Assembly: GCA_021779075.1 (NCBI GenBank)
Contig: JAJYBG010000003.1
Location: forward strand, 1-55,149
Reading direction: 5' to 3'
Length of the DNA stretch: 55,149 bases
Source of the DNA: Actinomycetes bacterium
Lineage (GTDB): Bacteria; Actinomycetota; Actinomycetes; Actinomycetales; Microbacteriaceae
Part shown: positions 19,473-27,364 of the stretch, one piece after another
Numbering within the stretch: position 1 is the stretch's first letter
Layout: each line of letters opens with the position of its first letter
Translations under genes and position numbers: made by a program
Notes under the pieces: generated by a model
Database searches by the model: none
What the model was told of the DNA's origin: nothing
Seen by the model: the letters and a program-made list of their open reading frames with translations, nothing else

Positions 19473-20117
19473 TCAGCGGACGCCGCGAACTCGGCCGATC
19501 GAGGCCGGCTCCGGGATGCCGGAGCGCAGGTCAGGCGCCGGGTGCACGCGCACGGTCGCGGCCGACGGGCCGTAGCGCAGCACGCCCGCCCAGGCATCGC
19601 CTGCGATATCCTCGTCCGGGTCCTCCGGCCAGTGGTCGGAGGAGCGCAGCGACCATTCGCCGATCGGCATCCCGAGCACCGTCGTCGCCGCGAGCTCGCG
19701 CTTGGTCGACGCGCGCACCTCCGCGGTGCGACCCGGGATGAGGCGATCGGTCATGGCCCGGAGCGCCTGTTCCTTGGCGTCCCCCTCGAGCGCCGCCCAC
19801 GACCCGAACAGCACGCCGCTGGTGTAGACGAGCGACGACTCGAACGCCGAGCGCGCGACGACGACGCCGTCGACCGCGGCGAGCGAGACGGCGGTCGGGA
19901 TTCCGCTCGCGATCAGGCGCATCCAGCGCGAGCCCGTCGAGCCGTGCGCGACGACGGTGTCGCCGAGGCGCGCCACGGCGGTCGGGACGACGGCGGGAGA
20001 GCCGTCCTCGTCGATGAAGGCGATGTGCGCGAGGACGGTGCTCTCGAACAGGGCGTCGAGGTCCGCTCGGTCACGGGACATGCGCTCGGGCATGCGGGTC
20101 GGTTCGGTTCGGCTCAC
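19473..20117 (-). CDS. Pyridoxamine 5'-phosphate oxidase-like flavin-binding protein
   Basis: A 214-residue split-barrel protein of the NimA/PNPOx-like group. The first 120 residues contain LFESTVLAHIAFIDEDGSPAVVPTAVARLGDTVVAHGSTGSRWMRLI, the usual FMN-binding barrel strands and the GSTGSRWMR phosphate-contact region. AAVDGVVVARSAFESSLVYTSGVLFGSW follows, and then a helical C-terminus. Such proteins bind FMN or F420 or haem; the substrate is unknown. It is convergent with the pst operon and its putative ncRNA, and divergent from nothing (tRNA-Lys lies upstream on the same strand). Several starts (GTG 20117, later ATGs) are possible. Confidence 0.8.
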   Translation of the reverse strand: MSRTEPTRMPERMSRDRADLDALFESTVLAHIAFIDEDGSPAVVPTAVARLGDTVVAHGSTGSRWMRLIASGIPTAVSLAAVDGVVVARSAFESSLVYTSGVLFGSWAALEGDAKEQALRAMTDRLIPGRTAEVRASTKRELAATTVLGMPIGEWSLRSSDHWPEDPDEDIAGDAWAGVLRYGPSAATVRVHPAPDLRSGIPEPASIGRVRGVR

Positions 20118-20136
20118 CGGTCCAGTCTTCCAGCGG

Positions 20137-20209
20137 TGCCCCCGGCCAGGCTCGAACTGGCGACCCGCGGATTAAAAGTCCGATGCTCTACCAACTGAGC
20201 TACAGGGGC
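20137..20209 (-). tRNA. tRNA-Lys (anticodon TTT)
   Basis: Read on the minus strand, GCCCCTG begins the acceptor stem and CGGGGGC closes it, followed by discriminator A. The D-loop AGCTCAGTTGGTAGAGC, anticodon loop CTTTTAA and T-loop GTTCGAGCC are all present, 73 nt in total. The 3' CCA is not encoded. Confidence 0.97.
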
Positions 20210-20286
20210 GGTGGCATCCAGGCTATCGGGTGAAACCGCACGGAATCCGGACGCGAAAGCAGCACCCCGATGCGAGAGTAGGAGCG

Positions 20287-20916
20287 ATGAGCGACGAGTT
20301 CGATCGCCCCGTGAAGTTCCCCGGGCGAGTGTTCGAGGCCTTCCGCGGGGGCGACGACCCCGCAGAGGCCAGCCGCGTCGCGCACGAGACGGCGCACGCG
20401 CTGCTGGCCCGAGTGCGGCAGTCCCCCGAGCCCGAGATCGTCGACCGGCTCGTCGCCTACACCGACAACCACGGCATCGACGCCATCGCGGAGCTCTGGG
20501 CGCGCTCGCTGCCGCGCAGCCTGCCCGGCGCGCTGTGGCGCATCTACCTCGTGCGGGTGCTCATCCGCCAGGACCCCGAGGGCACGGCCTACCTCTTCGA
20601 GCGCGGTGCCGAGGCGAACGCAACGATCGACCCTGTCATCGCCGGCGCCGAGATGCCGACAGGTCCGGCCGAGATCACCGAGCTCGCCGACCGGATCCTC
20701 CGCGGGGCGTTCGTGGGGGATTTCGCCGACGCGCTCGACCGGGCCGCCGCGTTCTGCCGCATCGAGTCGTCGGGGTGCGCAATCGTCGCCGACGAGGCCG
20801 AGGCCACCGAGCCGGAGCGGGCGACCGAACTCACCACGCGCGCCCTGCGGTTCTCGACGACGGCGCGGGAGCTGACGAGCGCAGCGCGGCTCTGGCGGGT
20901 CGGCTCGCTCGACTGA
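20287..20916 (+). CDS. Conserved hypothetical protein (often mislabelled RNA polymerase subunit)
   Basis: A 209-residue soluble, mostly helical protein beginning MSDEFDRPVKFPGRVFEAFRGGDDPAEASRVAHETAHALL. The sequence resembles a family that, from memory, is conserved near tRNA-Lys in Microbacteriaceae and sometimes carries an inherited label of RNA polymerase beta subunit. No polymerase motif is visible and the label should not be propagated. The composition is rich in Ala, Glu and Arg, with no membrane segment, no signal peptide and no catalytic motif that I can identify. GGAG upstream of the ATG supports the chosen start over the upstream in-frame one. Function unknown. Confidence 0.75.
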   Translation: MSDEFDRPVKFPGRVFEAFRGGDDPAEASRVAHETAHALLARVRQSPEPEIVDRLVAYTDNHGIDAIAELWARSLPRSLPGALWRIYLVRVLIRQDPEGTAYLFERGAEANATIDPVIAGAEMPTGPAEITELADRILRGAFVGDFADALDRAAAFCRIESSGCAIVADEAEATEPERATELTTRALRFSTTARELTSAARLWRVGSLD

Positions 20917-21043
20917 CCGGGCCGCTGGCTTCGGACAGGACGGCCGTCGGCCGCATAATGCAGCCATACGCACCTGAACCGAACGTTGCGCTCAGCCGAA
21001 CCACGGAGCCTGGCAGCGGCGCGCTGCGCGGCAGCAGCGGCGC

Positions 21044-21976
21044 TCAGAAGCCGGCGAGACGGATCCCCCACCGCGCCGACCACGACTCGCCGGGCGCGAG
21101 CCAGCGCAACCCCGTGCCGGAGTTCAGCGCGTCGGCCGGTGCGGTCATCGGCTCGAGGGCGAGCGCGACCGCGCCCTCCGGCAGCGGCGGATGCCTGCGG
21201 TGCGTGAACACCTGCAGATACGTCGTCGCCTCGTCGCCCCAGAGCTCGACACTGCGGCCGTCCGGCGCACTCAGCGCCGCCAGCACGCCGGGCCCGGCCG
21301 AGCCGAAGCCATCGTCGAGCACGAGGTCGCCGACGAGCCGCGGCGAGCGCAGATCGAAGCGCGTGCCCTCCACCGGCACCTCGGCGACGGGGTCGAGCCG
21401 GGCGTCGACGTTGAAATGGGGCTGCGCGGCGACGGCGAGCGACAGGGTCTCGGTCGGCACATCGCCGATGCCGAGGTACGGATGCGCTCCGAAGGCGACG
21501 GGCGCCGACGCCGCGCCGACGTTGGTCGCGGAGTGCTCGACGACGAGCCCGTCGTCGACGAGCGCGTAGGACACGCTCGTGTCGAGGGTGAACGGCCATC
21601 CCGTCTGCGGGAAGATCGTCGCCGCCAGCGCCACCGAAGCCATGCCCTGCTCGACGAGCGCGTACGGGGTGTACCGCAGCAGCCCGTGCAGGGCGTTCGC
21701 CTTGTCAGGCTCGGTGACGGCGAGCGCCTCGTCATAGCGCACCCCGTCGGGCGACACCGCCGACCAGCGGGCATCCCGCACCCGGTTCGGCCACGGCGCC
21801 AGCGCGATGCCCGAGGCGCCAGGCGGCGCGGCGTCGACCGGGAAGGGCACGGCGATGTCGACTCCGGCGAGGGAGAGCTCGCGCAATCCCGCCGCGACCT
21901 CGGTGACGACGGCCCGCAGCACCCCCGCCGAGGTGTCGAGGACGATCTCGTACTGCTCTCCGGTGGGGTGCCGCAC
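21044..21976 (-). CDS. Aldose 1-epimerase (GalM)-like protein
   Basis: A 310-residue galactose-mutarotase-fold protein. LAPWPNRVRDARW gives the substrate-binding Asn-Arg. NALHGLLRY and FGAHPYLGIGD hold the two catalytic histidines. The general-base Glu is probably in LALEPMTAPADALNSG near the C-terminus. This corresponds to the family annotated as aldose 1-epimerase family protein. It starts with GTG directly after TAGGCT and six bases, so it is leaderless. It diverges from a gene encoding a truncated galactokinase, hinting at a sugar-related locus, although the actual hexose is unknown. Confidence 0.87.
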   Translation of the reverse strand: MRHPTGEQYEIVLDTSAGVLRAVVTEVAAGLRELSLAGVDIAVPFPVDAAPPGASGIALAPWPNRVRDARWSAVSPDGVRYDEALAVTEPDKANALHGLLRYTPYALVEQGMASVALAATIFPQTGWPFTLDTSVSYALVDDGLVVEHSATNVGAASAPVAFGAHPYLGIGDVPTETLSLAVAAQPHFNVDARLDPVAEVPVEGTRFDLRSPRLVGDLVLDDGFGSAGPGVLAALSAPDGRSVELWGDEATTYLQVFTHRRHPPLPEGAVALALEPMTAPADALNSGTGLRWLAPGESWSARWGIRLAGF

Positions 21977-21982
21977 CCCGCC

Positions 21983-22009
21983 AGCCTAGTGACGACACGC
22001 CGGTACGCT
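21983..22009. promoter_or_regulatory. Back-to-back leaderless promoters (galM-like / galactokinase-like)
   Basis: TAGGCT (minus, 21988-21983) and TACGCT (plus, 22004-22009) lie 15 bases apart. Each ends six bases from a GTG start codon. The whole divergent intergenic region is only 39 bp, so any -35 elements would fall in or near the opposite gene. Confidence 0.55.
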
Positions 22010-22015
22010 CAGAAC

Positions 22016-22678
22016 GTGGAGCTCATCACGCTGCTCGGTTCGCCGATCGGCACCGACGGTCTGACGCTCTCGTTCGCCGTCGACGAGCCAGCCGTGCTGT
22101 TCGACCACCGCGACGCCTCAGCTCGGACCGTTCCGCTGGGGCTGCGCGAAGCCGGGCTGACTCTCCTCGTCATCGAGCCCGCCACGCCGCCGAAGGTGTT
22201 CGGCGACGAGGTCACCGCCAAGGAGGATGCCCTGACCTCGGCGACGGCGACCCTCGGCGTCGCCTCGCTGCGGGATGTCTCGGTCACCGACCTCGCGCGT
22301 GTCCGCGACCGGCTCGACGGCCCCACCTACCGCGTCGTGCGCCACGTCGTCACCGAGAACCAGCGGGTGCGCGACACGCTCAGGATGCTGCGTGACGAAG
22401 GGCCGCAGGGCATCGGAGACCTGCTCTACGAGTCGCACCGCTCCCTGCGCGACGACGTGCAGATCTCACGCCCGGAGCTCGACCTCGCGGCCGAAGTGTC
22501 CCAGAACTACGGCGCGCTCGGCGCCCGTCTCACCGGCAGCGGCGACCAGCTCGCCGTCATCGCGCTGGTGCCGGTCGGGCTCGTCTCGCAGGTGCAGGTC
22601 TCGGTCGACAGTGCCTTCGCCGAGCACGGCTACGCCCAACCCGAGATGTACACGGTGCAGCCGACGGAGTCGGCGTGA
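22016..22678 (+). CDS. Stand-alone galactokinase C-terminal (GHMP-C-like) protein
   Basis: A 220-residue protein that aligns by eye only to the second half of galactokinase: LGVASLRDVSVTDLARVRDRLDGPTYRVVRHVVTENQRVRDTLRML and then LYESHRSLRDDVQISRPELDLAAEVSQNYGALGARLTGSGDQL. The N-terminal half of GalK, with the signature RVNLIGEHTDY and the ATP loop PxGAGLSSSAA, is missing; the DNA upstream is the divergent epimerase gene. The C-terminal Gly-rich motif, normally TGGGFGGCAIAL, is altered to TGSGDQLAVIAL, so kinase activity is unlikely. A clean leaderless promoter and GTGA coupling to ybaK suggest an expressed gene rather than decay. Could be a regulatory or sugar-binding derivative. Confidence 0.72.
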   Translation: MELITLLGSPIGTDGLTLSFAVDEPAVLFDHRDASARTVPLGLREAGLTLLVIEPATPPKVFGDEVTAKEDALTSATATLGVASLRDVSVTDLARVRDRLDGPTYRVVRHVVTENQRVRDTLRMLRDEGPQGIGDLLYESHRSLRDDVQISRPELDLAAEVSQNYGALGARLTGSGDQLAVIALVPVGLVSQVQVSVDSAFAEHGYAQPEMYTVQPTESA

Positions 22679-23157
22679 CGGCAGGGTCGCACCCGGCGGT
22701 CGACCGGTTCGCCGCGGCGCTGGCCGCGCACGGCCTGCACCCCGAGATCATCTGGCACGAGGAATCCACGCCGTCGGCCGCCGCCGCGGCGGAGGCGCTC
22801 GGCATCGACGTCGGCGCCATCGCGAACTCCCTCGTCTTCACCCTCGACGGCGAGCCGGTCCTCGTCATGACGAGCGGCGGTCACCGGGTCGACACCGAGT
22901 TCCTCGGCCGTGCGCTCGGCGGCACGCTCGAGCGCGCCTCAAAGGAGGCGGTGAAGGAGGCCACCGGCCAGACGATCGGCGGGGTCGCGCCGACAGGGCA
23001 TCCCGCGCCCGTGCGCACCTTCGTCGACCGCTCGCTCGCACGGTACGGCACGGTGTGGGCCGCCGCGGGCCACCCGCACACGTCGGTCCCGCTCAGCTAC
23101 GACGAGCTGCTGCTCGTCACGGCCGGCACCGAGGTCGACGTCGAGCCGGCGGTGTGA
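22675..23157 (+). CDS. ybaK: YbaK/EbsC-family aminoacyl-tRNA deacylase
   Basis: A 160-residue protein of the YbaK/prolyl-tRNA-editing superfamily, which hydrolyses mischarged tRNA such as Cys-tRNA(Pro). ANSLVFTLDGEPVLVMTSGGHRVDTEFLG carries the hydrophobic core strands. LERASKEAVKEATGQTIGGVAPTGHPAPVRTFVDRSL contains the conserved GxxxGGVxPxGH loop and the basic residues near the active site. The GTG start shares GTGA with the preceding gene. The exact mischarged substrate cannot be told from sequence. Confidence 0.87.
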   Translation: MTAGSHPAVDRFAAALAAHGLHPEIIWHEESTPSAAAAAEALGIDVGAIANSLVFTLDGEPVLVMTSGGHRVDTEFLGRALGGTLERASKEAVKEATGQTIGGVAPTGHPAPVRTFVDRSLARYGTVWAAAGHPHTSVPLSYDELLLVTAGTEVDVEPAV

Positions 23158-23160
23158 CCT

Positions 23161-23251
23161 CGCGTGCGCTCGGACTGAGATCCGGTGCGCGGTTCGACGT
23201 GTCCGCGCGGAGGTCCGGCGTGTTGCCCGGATCTCAGCCCGAGCGCACGCG
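23161..23251. terminator. 91-bp inverted repeat between convergent genes (25-bp arms)
   Basis: CGCGTGCGCTCGG-A-CTGAGATCCGG at 23161-23185 is repeated in inverted form at 23227-23251 with a single mismatch. The 41-bp centre contains a smaller dyad, CGCGG...CCGCG. It starts three bases after the ybaK stop and ends 10 bases before the convergent stop of the carbonic-anhydrase-like gene. Probably a bidirectional terminator; it could also be a dispersed palindromic repeat. Confidence 0.6.
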
Positions 23252-23261
23252 GCTGCTCAAC

Positions 23262-23780
23262 TCAGTCGCCTGCCGACGACGCAAAGAGGCGGCCCCGCTC
23301 GACGTAGTGGCGCGCGTTCTCGTGGATGCTCTCGACCTCGGCATCCGTCAGCTCGCGGATCACCTTGCCGGGCACCCCCGCGACGAGCGAGCGCGGCGGG
23401 ATGACCTTGCCCTCGCTGACGAGCGCGCCCGCGGCGATGAGGGATTCGTGCCCGATCACCGCGCGGTTCATGATCGTCGCGTGCATGCCGACGAGGACAT
23501 CGTCCTCGATGGTGCAGCCGTGCAGCACCGCGCTGTGGCCCACCGAGACGCCCGCGCCGACCGTGAGCGGGATGCCGTCGTCGGCGTGGCATGCGACGAG
23601 GTCCTGCAGGTTCGATCTCTCGCCGAGGATGATGGACTCGTCGTCGGCGCGCAGCACCGCGTTGAACCAGACGCTCGAGTCCGCGGCGAGCCGCACGGCG
23701 CCGATGAGGACGGCGCCCGGCGCGACATAGGCAGTGGGGTCGACCGCGGGCGAGCCGATGGGAAGAGTCAGACGGGTCAT
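23262..23780 (-). CDS. Gamma-carbonic anhydrase-like hexapeptide-repeat protein
   Basis: A 172-residue left-handed beta-helix protein built of hexapeptide repeats (for example ILGERSNLQDLVAC, VGAGVSVGHSAVLHGCTI). The three zinc ligands of gamma-class carbonic anhydrases are present as His65, His82 and His87. The Gln of the active site (NLQD) is also conserved. Proteins of this YrdA/PaaY subgroup are trimers whose anhydrase or thioesterase activity varies. Single gene on the minus strand, convergent with ybaK across the long inverted repeat. Confidence 0.88.
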   Translation of the reverse strand: MTRLTLPIGSPAVDPTAYVAPGAVLIGAVRLAADSSVWFNAVLRADDESIILGERSNLQDLVACHADDGIPLTVGAGVSVGHSAVLHGCTIEDDVLVGMHATIMNRAVIGHESLIAAGALVSEGKVIPPRSLVAGVPGKVIRELTDAEVESIHENARHYVERGRLFASSAGD

Positions 23781-23832
23781 GTGACCAACGGTAGCGAGGT
23801 AACACGCCCCGCTAATCAGCCATCAGCGAACC

Positions 23833-23906
23833 GGCGGCCTGCGCGCCGATTCGCGCGGATGGCGCTCAAAGGCGACGGGCCAGTGGGCCGTCGCGCGCCG
23901 GCCGCC
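23833..23906. repeat. Intergenic inverted repeat downstream of folD
   Basis: GGCGGCCTGCGCGC at 23833-23846 pairs with GCGCGCCGGCCGCC at 23893-23906 (13 of 14). A competing inner hairpin GCGACGG...CCGTCGC lies at 23872-23894. It fills most of the 172-bp gap between folD and the upstream region of the carbonic-anhydrase-like gene; probably the folD terminator. Nothing else is recognised in the gap. Confidence 0.45.
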
Positions 23907-23952
23907 GCCGAAGGCAGACCCACGCCTGGCCAGGACCGGCGCGGAAACAAGT

Positions 23953-24828
23953 TCAGCGGCGCTCTGCGGCGTCGACCACGTTGGCGAGCAGCATCGCCCG
24001 GGTGAGCAGGCCGACTCCGCCGGGCACCGGCGAGAGCCATCCTGCGACGTCCCAGACGCCCGGGTCGACGTCGCCCGCGAGTTTCGCGCGACCGGATTCC
24101 GTCGTACCGACCCGCGAGACGCCGACGTCGACGACCGCAGCGCCCGGCTTCACCCAGTCGGCCTTGACGAGGCCGGGTACGCCGACGGCGGCGATGACGA
24201 TGTCGGCGCGGCGCACCTCCGCGGCGATGTCCGGGGTGCGCGAATGGGTCAGCGTCACCGTGGCGTCGATGCCCTTGCGGGTGAGCAGCAGGCCCAGCGG
24301 CCGGCCGACCGTGAGCCCGCGGCCGATCACCGTCACACGACGGCCGGCGATCGGGATGTCGTAGCGACGCAGCAGTTCGACGACGCCGGCGGGGGTGCAG
24401 GGCAGCGGGGAATCCAGCTCGCCCTCGACTCCGAGCACGAGCTTGCCGAGGTTCATCGGGTGCAGGCCGTCGGCGTCCTTGGCGGGGTCGACGAGCTCCA
24501 AGGCGCGATGCTCGTCGAGACCCGTCGGCAGCGGCAGCTGCACGATGAAGCCGGTGACCTCGGGGGCCGCGTTGAGATCGGCGATGGCGGCGTCGACATC
24601 GGCCTGGGACGCGGTCGCCGGCAGGTCGACGCGGATCGACTCGATGCCGACCTCGACCGAGTCGCGGTGCTTGCCTGAGACGTATGAGACCGAGGCGGGG
24701 TCCGCGCCGACGAGCAGGGTCGCCAGGCCCGGGACAACGCCACGCGCCCGCAGCGCCGCCACCCGTAGAGCCAGCTCCGACTTGATGGCCGCGGCGGTCT
24801 CCACGCCGTCGAGGCGGATCGCCGTCAT
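23953..24828 (-). CDS. folD: Bifunctional methylenetetrahydrofolate dehydrogenase/cyclohydrolase FolD
   Basis: A 291-residue FolD converting 5,10-methylene-THF to 10-formyl-THF. The catalytic Tyr-Lys is in [55 protein letters not shown] is the first family signature, and [17 protein letters not shown] the second. The nucleotide-binding loop reads [16 protein letters not shown], with Gly replacing the more usual Ser. The longer ORF-track start is rejected: the ATG at 24828 lies four bases after the glyA stop and gives the proper N-terminus. It is cotranscribed with glyA behind the ZTP riboswitch. Confidence 0.95.
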   Translation of the reverse strand: MTAIRLDGVETAAAIKSELALRVAALRARGVVPGLATLLVGADPASVSYVSGKHRDSVEVGIESIRVDLPATASQADVDAAIADLNAAPEVTGFIVQLPLPTGLDEHRALELVDPAKDADGLHPMNLGKLVLGVEGELDSPLPCTPAGVVELLRRYDIPIAGRRVTVIGRGLTVGRPLGLLLTRKGIDATVTLTHSRTPDIAAEVRRADIVIAAVGVPGLVKADWVKPGAAVVDVGVSRVGTTESGRAKLAGDVDPGVWDVAGWLSPVPGGVGLLTRAMLLANVVDAAERR

Positions 24829-24832
24829 CGGC

Positions 24833-26098
24833 CTAGAGCCCCGGGTAGAGCGGGAAGGCCACGGTGAGCGCGGCCACCCGCGCGCGCAGTGCCGGAATGT
24901 CGGCATCCGGCCGCAGTGCGAGCGCGATGACGTCGGAGACCTCGGCGAACGCGGCGTCGTCGAAGCCGCGGGTCGCGAGCGCCGGGGTGCCGATGCGCAG
25001 GCCCGAGGTCACCATCGGCGGGCGCGGATCGAACGGCACCGCGTTCTTGTTCACTGTGATGCCGACCTCGTGGAGCCGGTTCTCGGCGTCCTTGCCGGTG
25101 AACTCGCTCTCGCGCAGGTCCGCGAGCACGAGGTGGACGTCGGTGCCCCCGGTGAGCACGTTGACGCCGGCCGCGCGCGAGGCATCCGACGTCAGCGCCG
25201 CGGCGAGCAGTTTCGCGCCGCGGATGGTGCGCTCCTGGCGGTCCGCGAACTCGGGAGTGCCGGCGAGCTTGAACGCCGTCGCCTTGGCGGCGATGACGTT
25301 CATGAGCGGGCCGCCCTGCTGACCGGGGAAGACGCTGGAGTTGATCTTCTTGGCGAGCGCCTCATCGTCGGTGAGGATGAACCCCGACCGCGGGCCGCCC
25401 ATCGTCTTGTGCACGGTCGACGAGGTCACGTGTGCGTAGGGCACGGGCGAAGGGTGCACTCCGGCCGCGACGAGCCCGGCGAAGTGCGCCATGTCGACCC
25501 AGAGGTACGCGCCGACCTCGTCGGCGATGGCGCGGAACGCGGCGAAGTCGAGCTGGCGGGGATACGCCGACCAGCCGGCGATGAGCACCTTCGGCCGGTG
25601 CTCGAGTGCCTTCTCGCGCACGACGTCCATGTCGACGAGGAAGGTCTCGGGGTCGACGCCGTAGGACGTCGCGTGGTAGAGCCTGCCCGAGAAGTTGAGC
25701 TTCATGCCGTGGGTGAGGTGGCCGCCGTGCGAGAGCTCCAGGCCGAGGATCGTGTCGCCAGGCTCGGCGAGCGAGGCGAGCACGGCGGCGTTCGCCGAGG
25801 CGCCCGAGTGGGGCTGCACGTTGGCGAAGCCTGCGCCGAACAGCGCCTTGGCGCGCTCGATGGCGAGGGATTCCGCGACGTCGACGAACTCGCAGCCGCC
25901 GTAGTAGCGCCGGCCGGGGTACCCCTCGGCGTACTTGTTGGTGAGCACCGATCCCTGCGACTCGAGCACGGAGCGCGGGACGAAGTTCTCGGACGCGATC
26001 ATCTCGAGGAAGTCGCGTTGGCGGCCGAGCTCGAGCCGGAGGACCTCGGCGATCTCGGGGTCCACCTCGGCCAGCGATGCGTTGAAGGTGTCGGCCAT
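24833..26098 (-). CDS. glyA: Serine hydroxymethyltransferase
   Basis: A 421-residue PLP enzyme making glycine and 5,10-methylene-THF from serine and [40 protein letters not shown] is the N-terminal signature. [39 protein letters not shown] contains the cofactor-binding lysine in the HKT motif. The leader has a ZTP riboswitch, a GTGCC-GACA-GGCAC hairpin and a ribosome-binding GAGGAG before the ATG. First gene of glyA-folD, which together feed 10-formyl-THF to purine synthesis. Confidence 0.97.
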   Translation of the reverse strand: MADTFNASLAEVDPEIAEVLRLELGRQRDFLEMIASENFVPRSVLESQGSVLTNKYAEGYPGRRYYGGCEFVDVAESLAIERAKALFGAGFANVQPHSGASANAAVLASLAEPGDTILGLELSHGGHLTHGMKLNFSGRLYHATSYGVDPETFLVDMDVVREKALEHRPKVLIAGWSAYPRQLDFAAFRAIADEVGAYLWVDMAHFAGLVAAGVHPSPVPYAHVTSSTVHKTMGGPRSGFILTDDEALAKKINSSVFPGQQGGPLMNVIAAKATAFKLAGTPEFADRQERTIRGAKLLAAALTSDASRAAGVNVLTGGTDVHLVLADLRESEFTGKDAENRLHEVGITVNKNAVPFDPRPPMVTSGLRIGTPALATRGFDDAAFAEVSDVIALALRPDADIPALRARVAALTVAFPLYPGL

Positions 26099-26149
26099 GA
26101 CGGGCTCCTCAGGGTCTTCGTGCCTGTCGGCACAACGGTGTGGATGAAT

Positions 26150-26231
26150 CTGGATCGGCCCAGGCGTTCGACCGATTGACCCTGTAGGAGCCGCTCCCCG
26201 GTGGTGGCCACCTCATGCGCCAGTCGCGACG
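26150..26231 (-). promoter_or_regulatory. ZTP (pfl) riboswitch controlling glyA-folD
   Basis: The minus-strand leader of glyA contains the conserved blocks of the pfl/ZTP motif in order: CGCGACTGGCG, then a short hairpin with ATGAGGTGGCCACC, ACCGGGGAGCG, a variable stem and CGAACGCCTGGGC. ZTP riboswitches turn on one-carbon genes when ZTP (from AICAR/ZMP) rises because 10-formyl-THF is short. Glycine hydroxymethyltransferase and FolD are typical targets. A short hairpin GTGCC-GACA-GGCAC just upstream of the ribosome-binding site may be part of the expression platform. Confidence 0.9.
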
Positions 26232-26236
26232 CGTCC

Positions 26237-26242
26237 AGAATA
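26237..26242 (-). promoter_or_regulatory. -10 element of glyA-folD
   Basis: TATTCT on the minus strand, directly upstream of the riboswitch aptamer. A start seven bases later would place the first nucleotide at the base of the aptamer. No clear -35. Confidence 0.5.
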
Positions 26243-26378
26243 CTGGATGCCGCGGCCCGCCTCCCCTTCTCAACGCGCATCCCGTGCTCGAGCCCATCGC
26301 GCCGGCCTGGATCGGCAACGCGATCCGGCTGGTCATCGTCGCCTTCGACCACCCGCAGCTCCGGCGCATCGAAGCCGC

Positions 26379-26384
26379 TAGCCT
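26379..26384 (+). promoter_or_regulatory. Leaderless -10 element of purU
   Basis: TAGCCT followed by GAGCGA and the GTG start of purU, the leaderless arrangement. Confidence 0.55.
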
Positions 26385-26390
26385 GAGCGA

Positions 26391-27242
26391 GTGACCTCGA
26401 CCCATTGGGTGCTCACACTGGTGTGCGCCGACAGACCCGGCATCGTGCACGCTGTCAGCGGCGCGATCGTCGCGGCCCGCGGCAACATCACCGAGTCGCA
26501 GCAGTTCGCCTCCGACGACACCGGGCGCTTCTTCATGCGGCTGCAGGTCGAGTCGGATGCCTCACGCGAGAGGTTCATCGCCGCGTTGGCACCCGTCGTC
26601 GAACGCTTCGACATGGAGTGGCACCTCGACGTCGTCGGCCGGCCGATCCGCACGCTGATCCTCGTCTCGACCGCAGCGCACTGCCTCGCCGACCTGCTCT
26701 TCCGCCAGCGCGCCGGGCAGCTCGCGATCGACGTGCCGCTCGTGCTCGCGAACCACGAGGCGCTCGGCGATCTCGCCGCGTTCTACGGCGTTCCCTTCGA
26801 GCACCTGCCGGTGACGTCACCGGAGTCGAAGGCGGCGCTCGAGGCGCGCGTGCTCGACGCCGTCGAGGAGCACGACATCGAGCTCGTCGTCCTCGCCCGC
26901 TACATGCAGATCCTGTCGCCCGGGCTGTGCGAGCGGCTCGAGGGCCGCATGATCAACATCCACCACTCGTTCCTGCCCGGCTTCACGGGCGCGAACCCTT
27001 ACAGGCAGGCCCACCAGCGCGGCGTCAAGCTCGTCGGGGCCACCGCCCACTTCGTCACGAGGGACCTCGACGAAGGGCCGATCATCGAGCAGAACGTCGT
27101 GCGCGTCGACCACGCGGACTCGGTCGCGCAGCTCACCGCGATCGGGCAGGACGAGGAGAGCCGCACGCTGCGTCAAGCGGTCAAGTGGTTCTCGGAGGAC
27201 CGCGTCCTTCTCGACGGGCGACGCACCATCATCTTCAAATAG
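26391..27242 (+). CDS. purU: Formyltetrahydrofolate deformylase PurU
   Basis: A 283-residue enzyme hydrolysing 10-formyl-THF to formate and THF. An N-terminal ACT domain (VLTLVCADRPGIVHAVSGAIVAARGNITESQQFA) is followed by a formyltransferase-fold domain. That domain has the catalytic Asn-His-Asp set in MINIHHSFLPGFTGANPYRQA and ATAHFVTRDLDEGPIIEQ. It is divergent from glyA-folD, so enzymes making and spending formyl-THF lie head to head. The start is GTG directly after a leaderless -10. A long inverted repeat follows the stop. Confidence 0.95.
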   Translation: MTSTHWVLTLVCADRPGIVHAVSGAIVAARGNITESQQFASDDTGRFFMRLQVESDASRERFIAALAPVVERFDMEWHLDVVGRPIRTLILVSTAAHCLADLLFRQRAGQLAIDVPLVLANHEALGDLAAFYGVPFEHLPVTSPESKAALEARVLDAVEEHDIELVVLARYMQILSPGLCERLEGRMINIHHSFLPGFTGANPYRQAHQRGVKLVGATAHFVTRDLDEGPIIEQNVVRVDHADSVAQLTAIGQDEESRTLRQAVKWFSEDRVLLDGRRTIIFK

Positions 27243-27253
27243 GCCTGATCGGG

Positions 27254-27344
27254 GTGGGTTGCGGGGCGTTCGCCCGCCCATGCCGTATGCGCTTCGCGGA
27301 TGCGGCACACGCCCGCCGCACCCGGCGAACGTCCCGCAACCCAC
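27254..27344. terminator. 91-bp inverted repeat after purU (21-bp arms)
   Basis: GTGGGTTGCGGGGCGTTCGCC at 27254-27274 is mirrored at 27324-27344 with one mismatch. The 49-bp centre holds a second dyad, TGCCG...CGGCA. It starts 11 bases after the purU stop and ends just before the promoter of the next gene. Likely the purU terminator. Confidence 0.55.
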
Positions 27345-27351
27345 GCCTCGA

Positions 27352-27357
27352 TACTCT
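27352..27357 (+). promoter_or_regulatory. Leaderless -10 element of the DUF2568 gene
   Basis: TACTCT, seven bases, then GTG at 27365, immediately after the long inverted repeat. Confidence 0.5.
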
Positions 27358-27364
27358 TGACGAT

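Noticed and set aside
22016-22678. Upstream extension of the galactokinase-like frame to base 21191
   Set aside because: The extension is antisense to the epimerase gene and contains no GalK N-terminal motif, so it does not restore a full enzyme.
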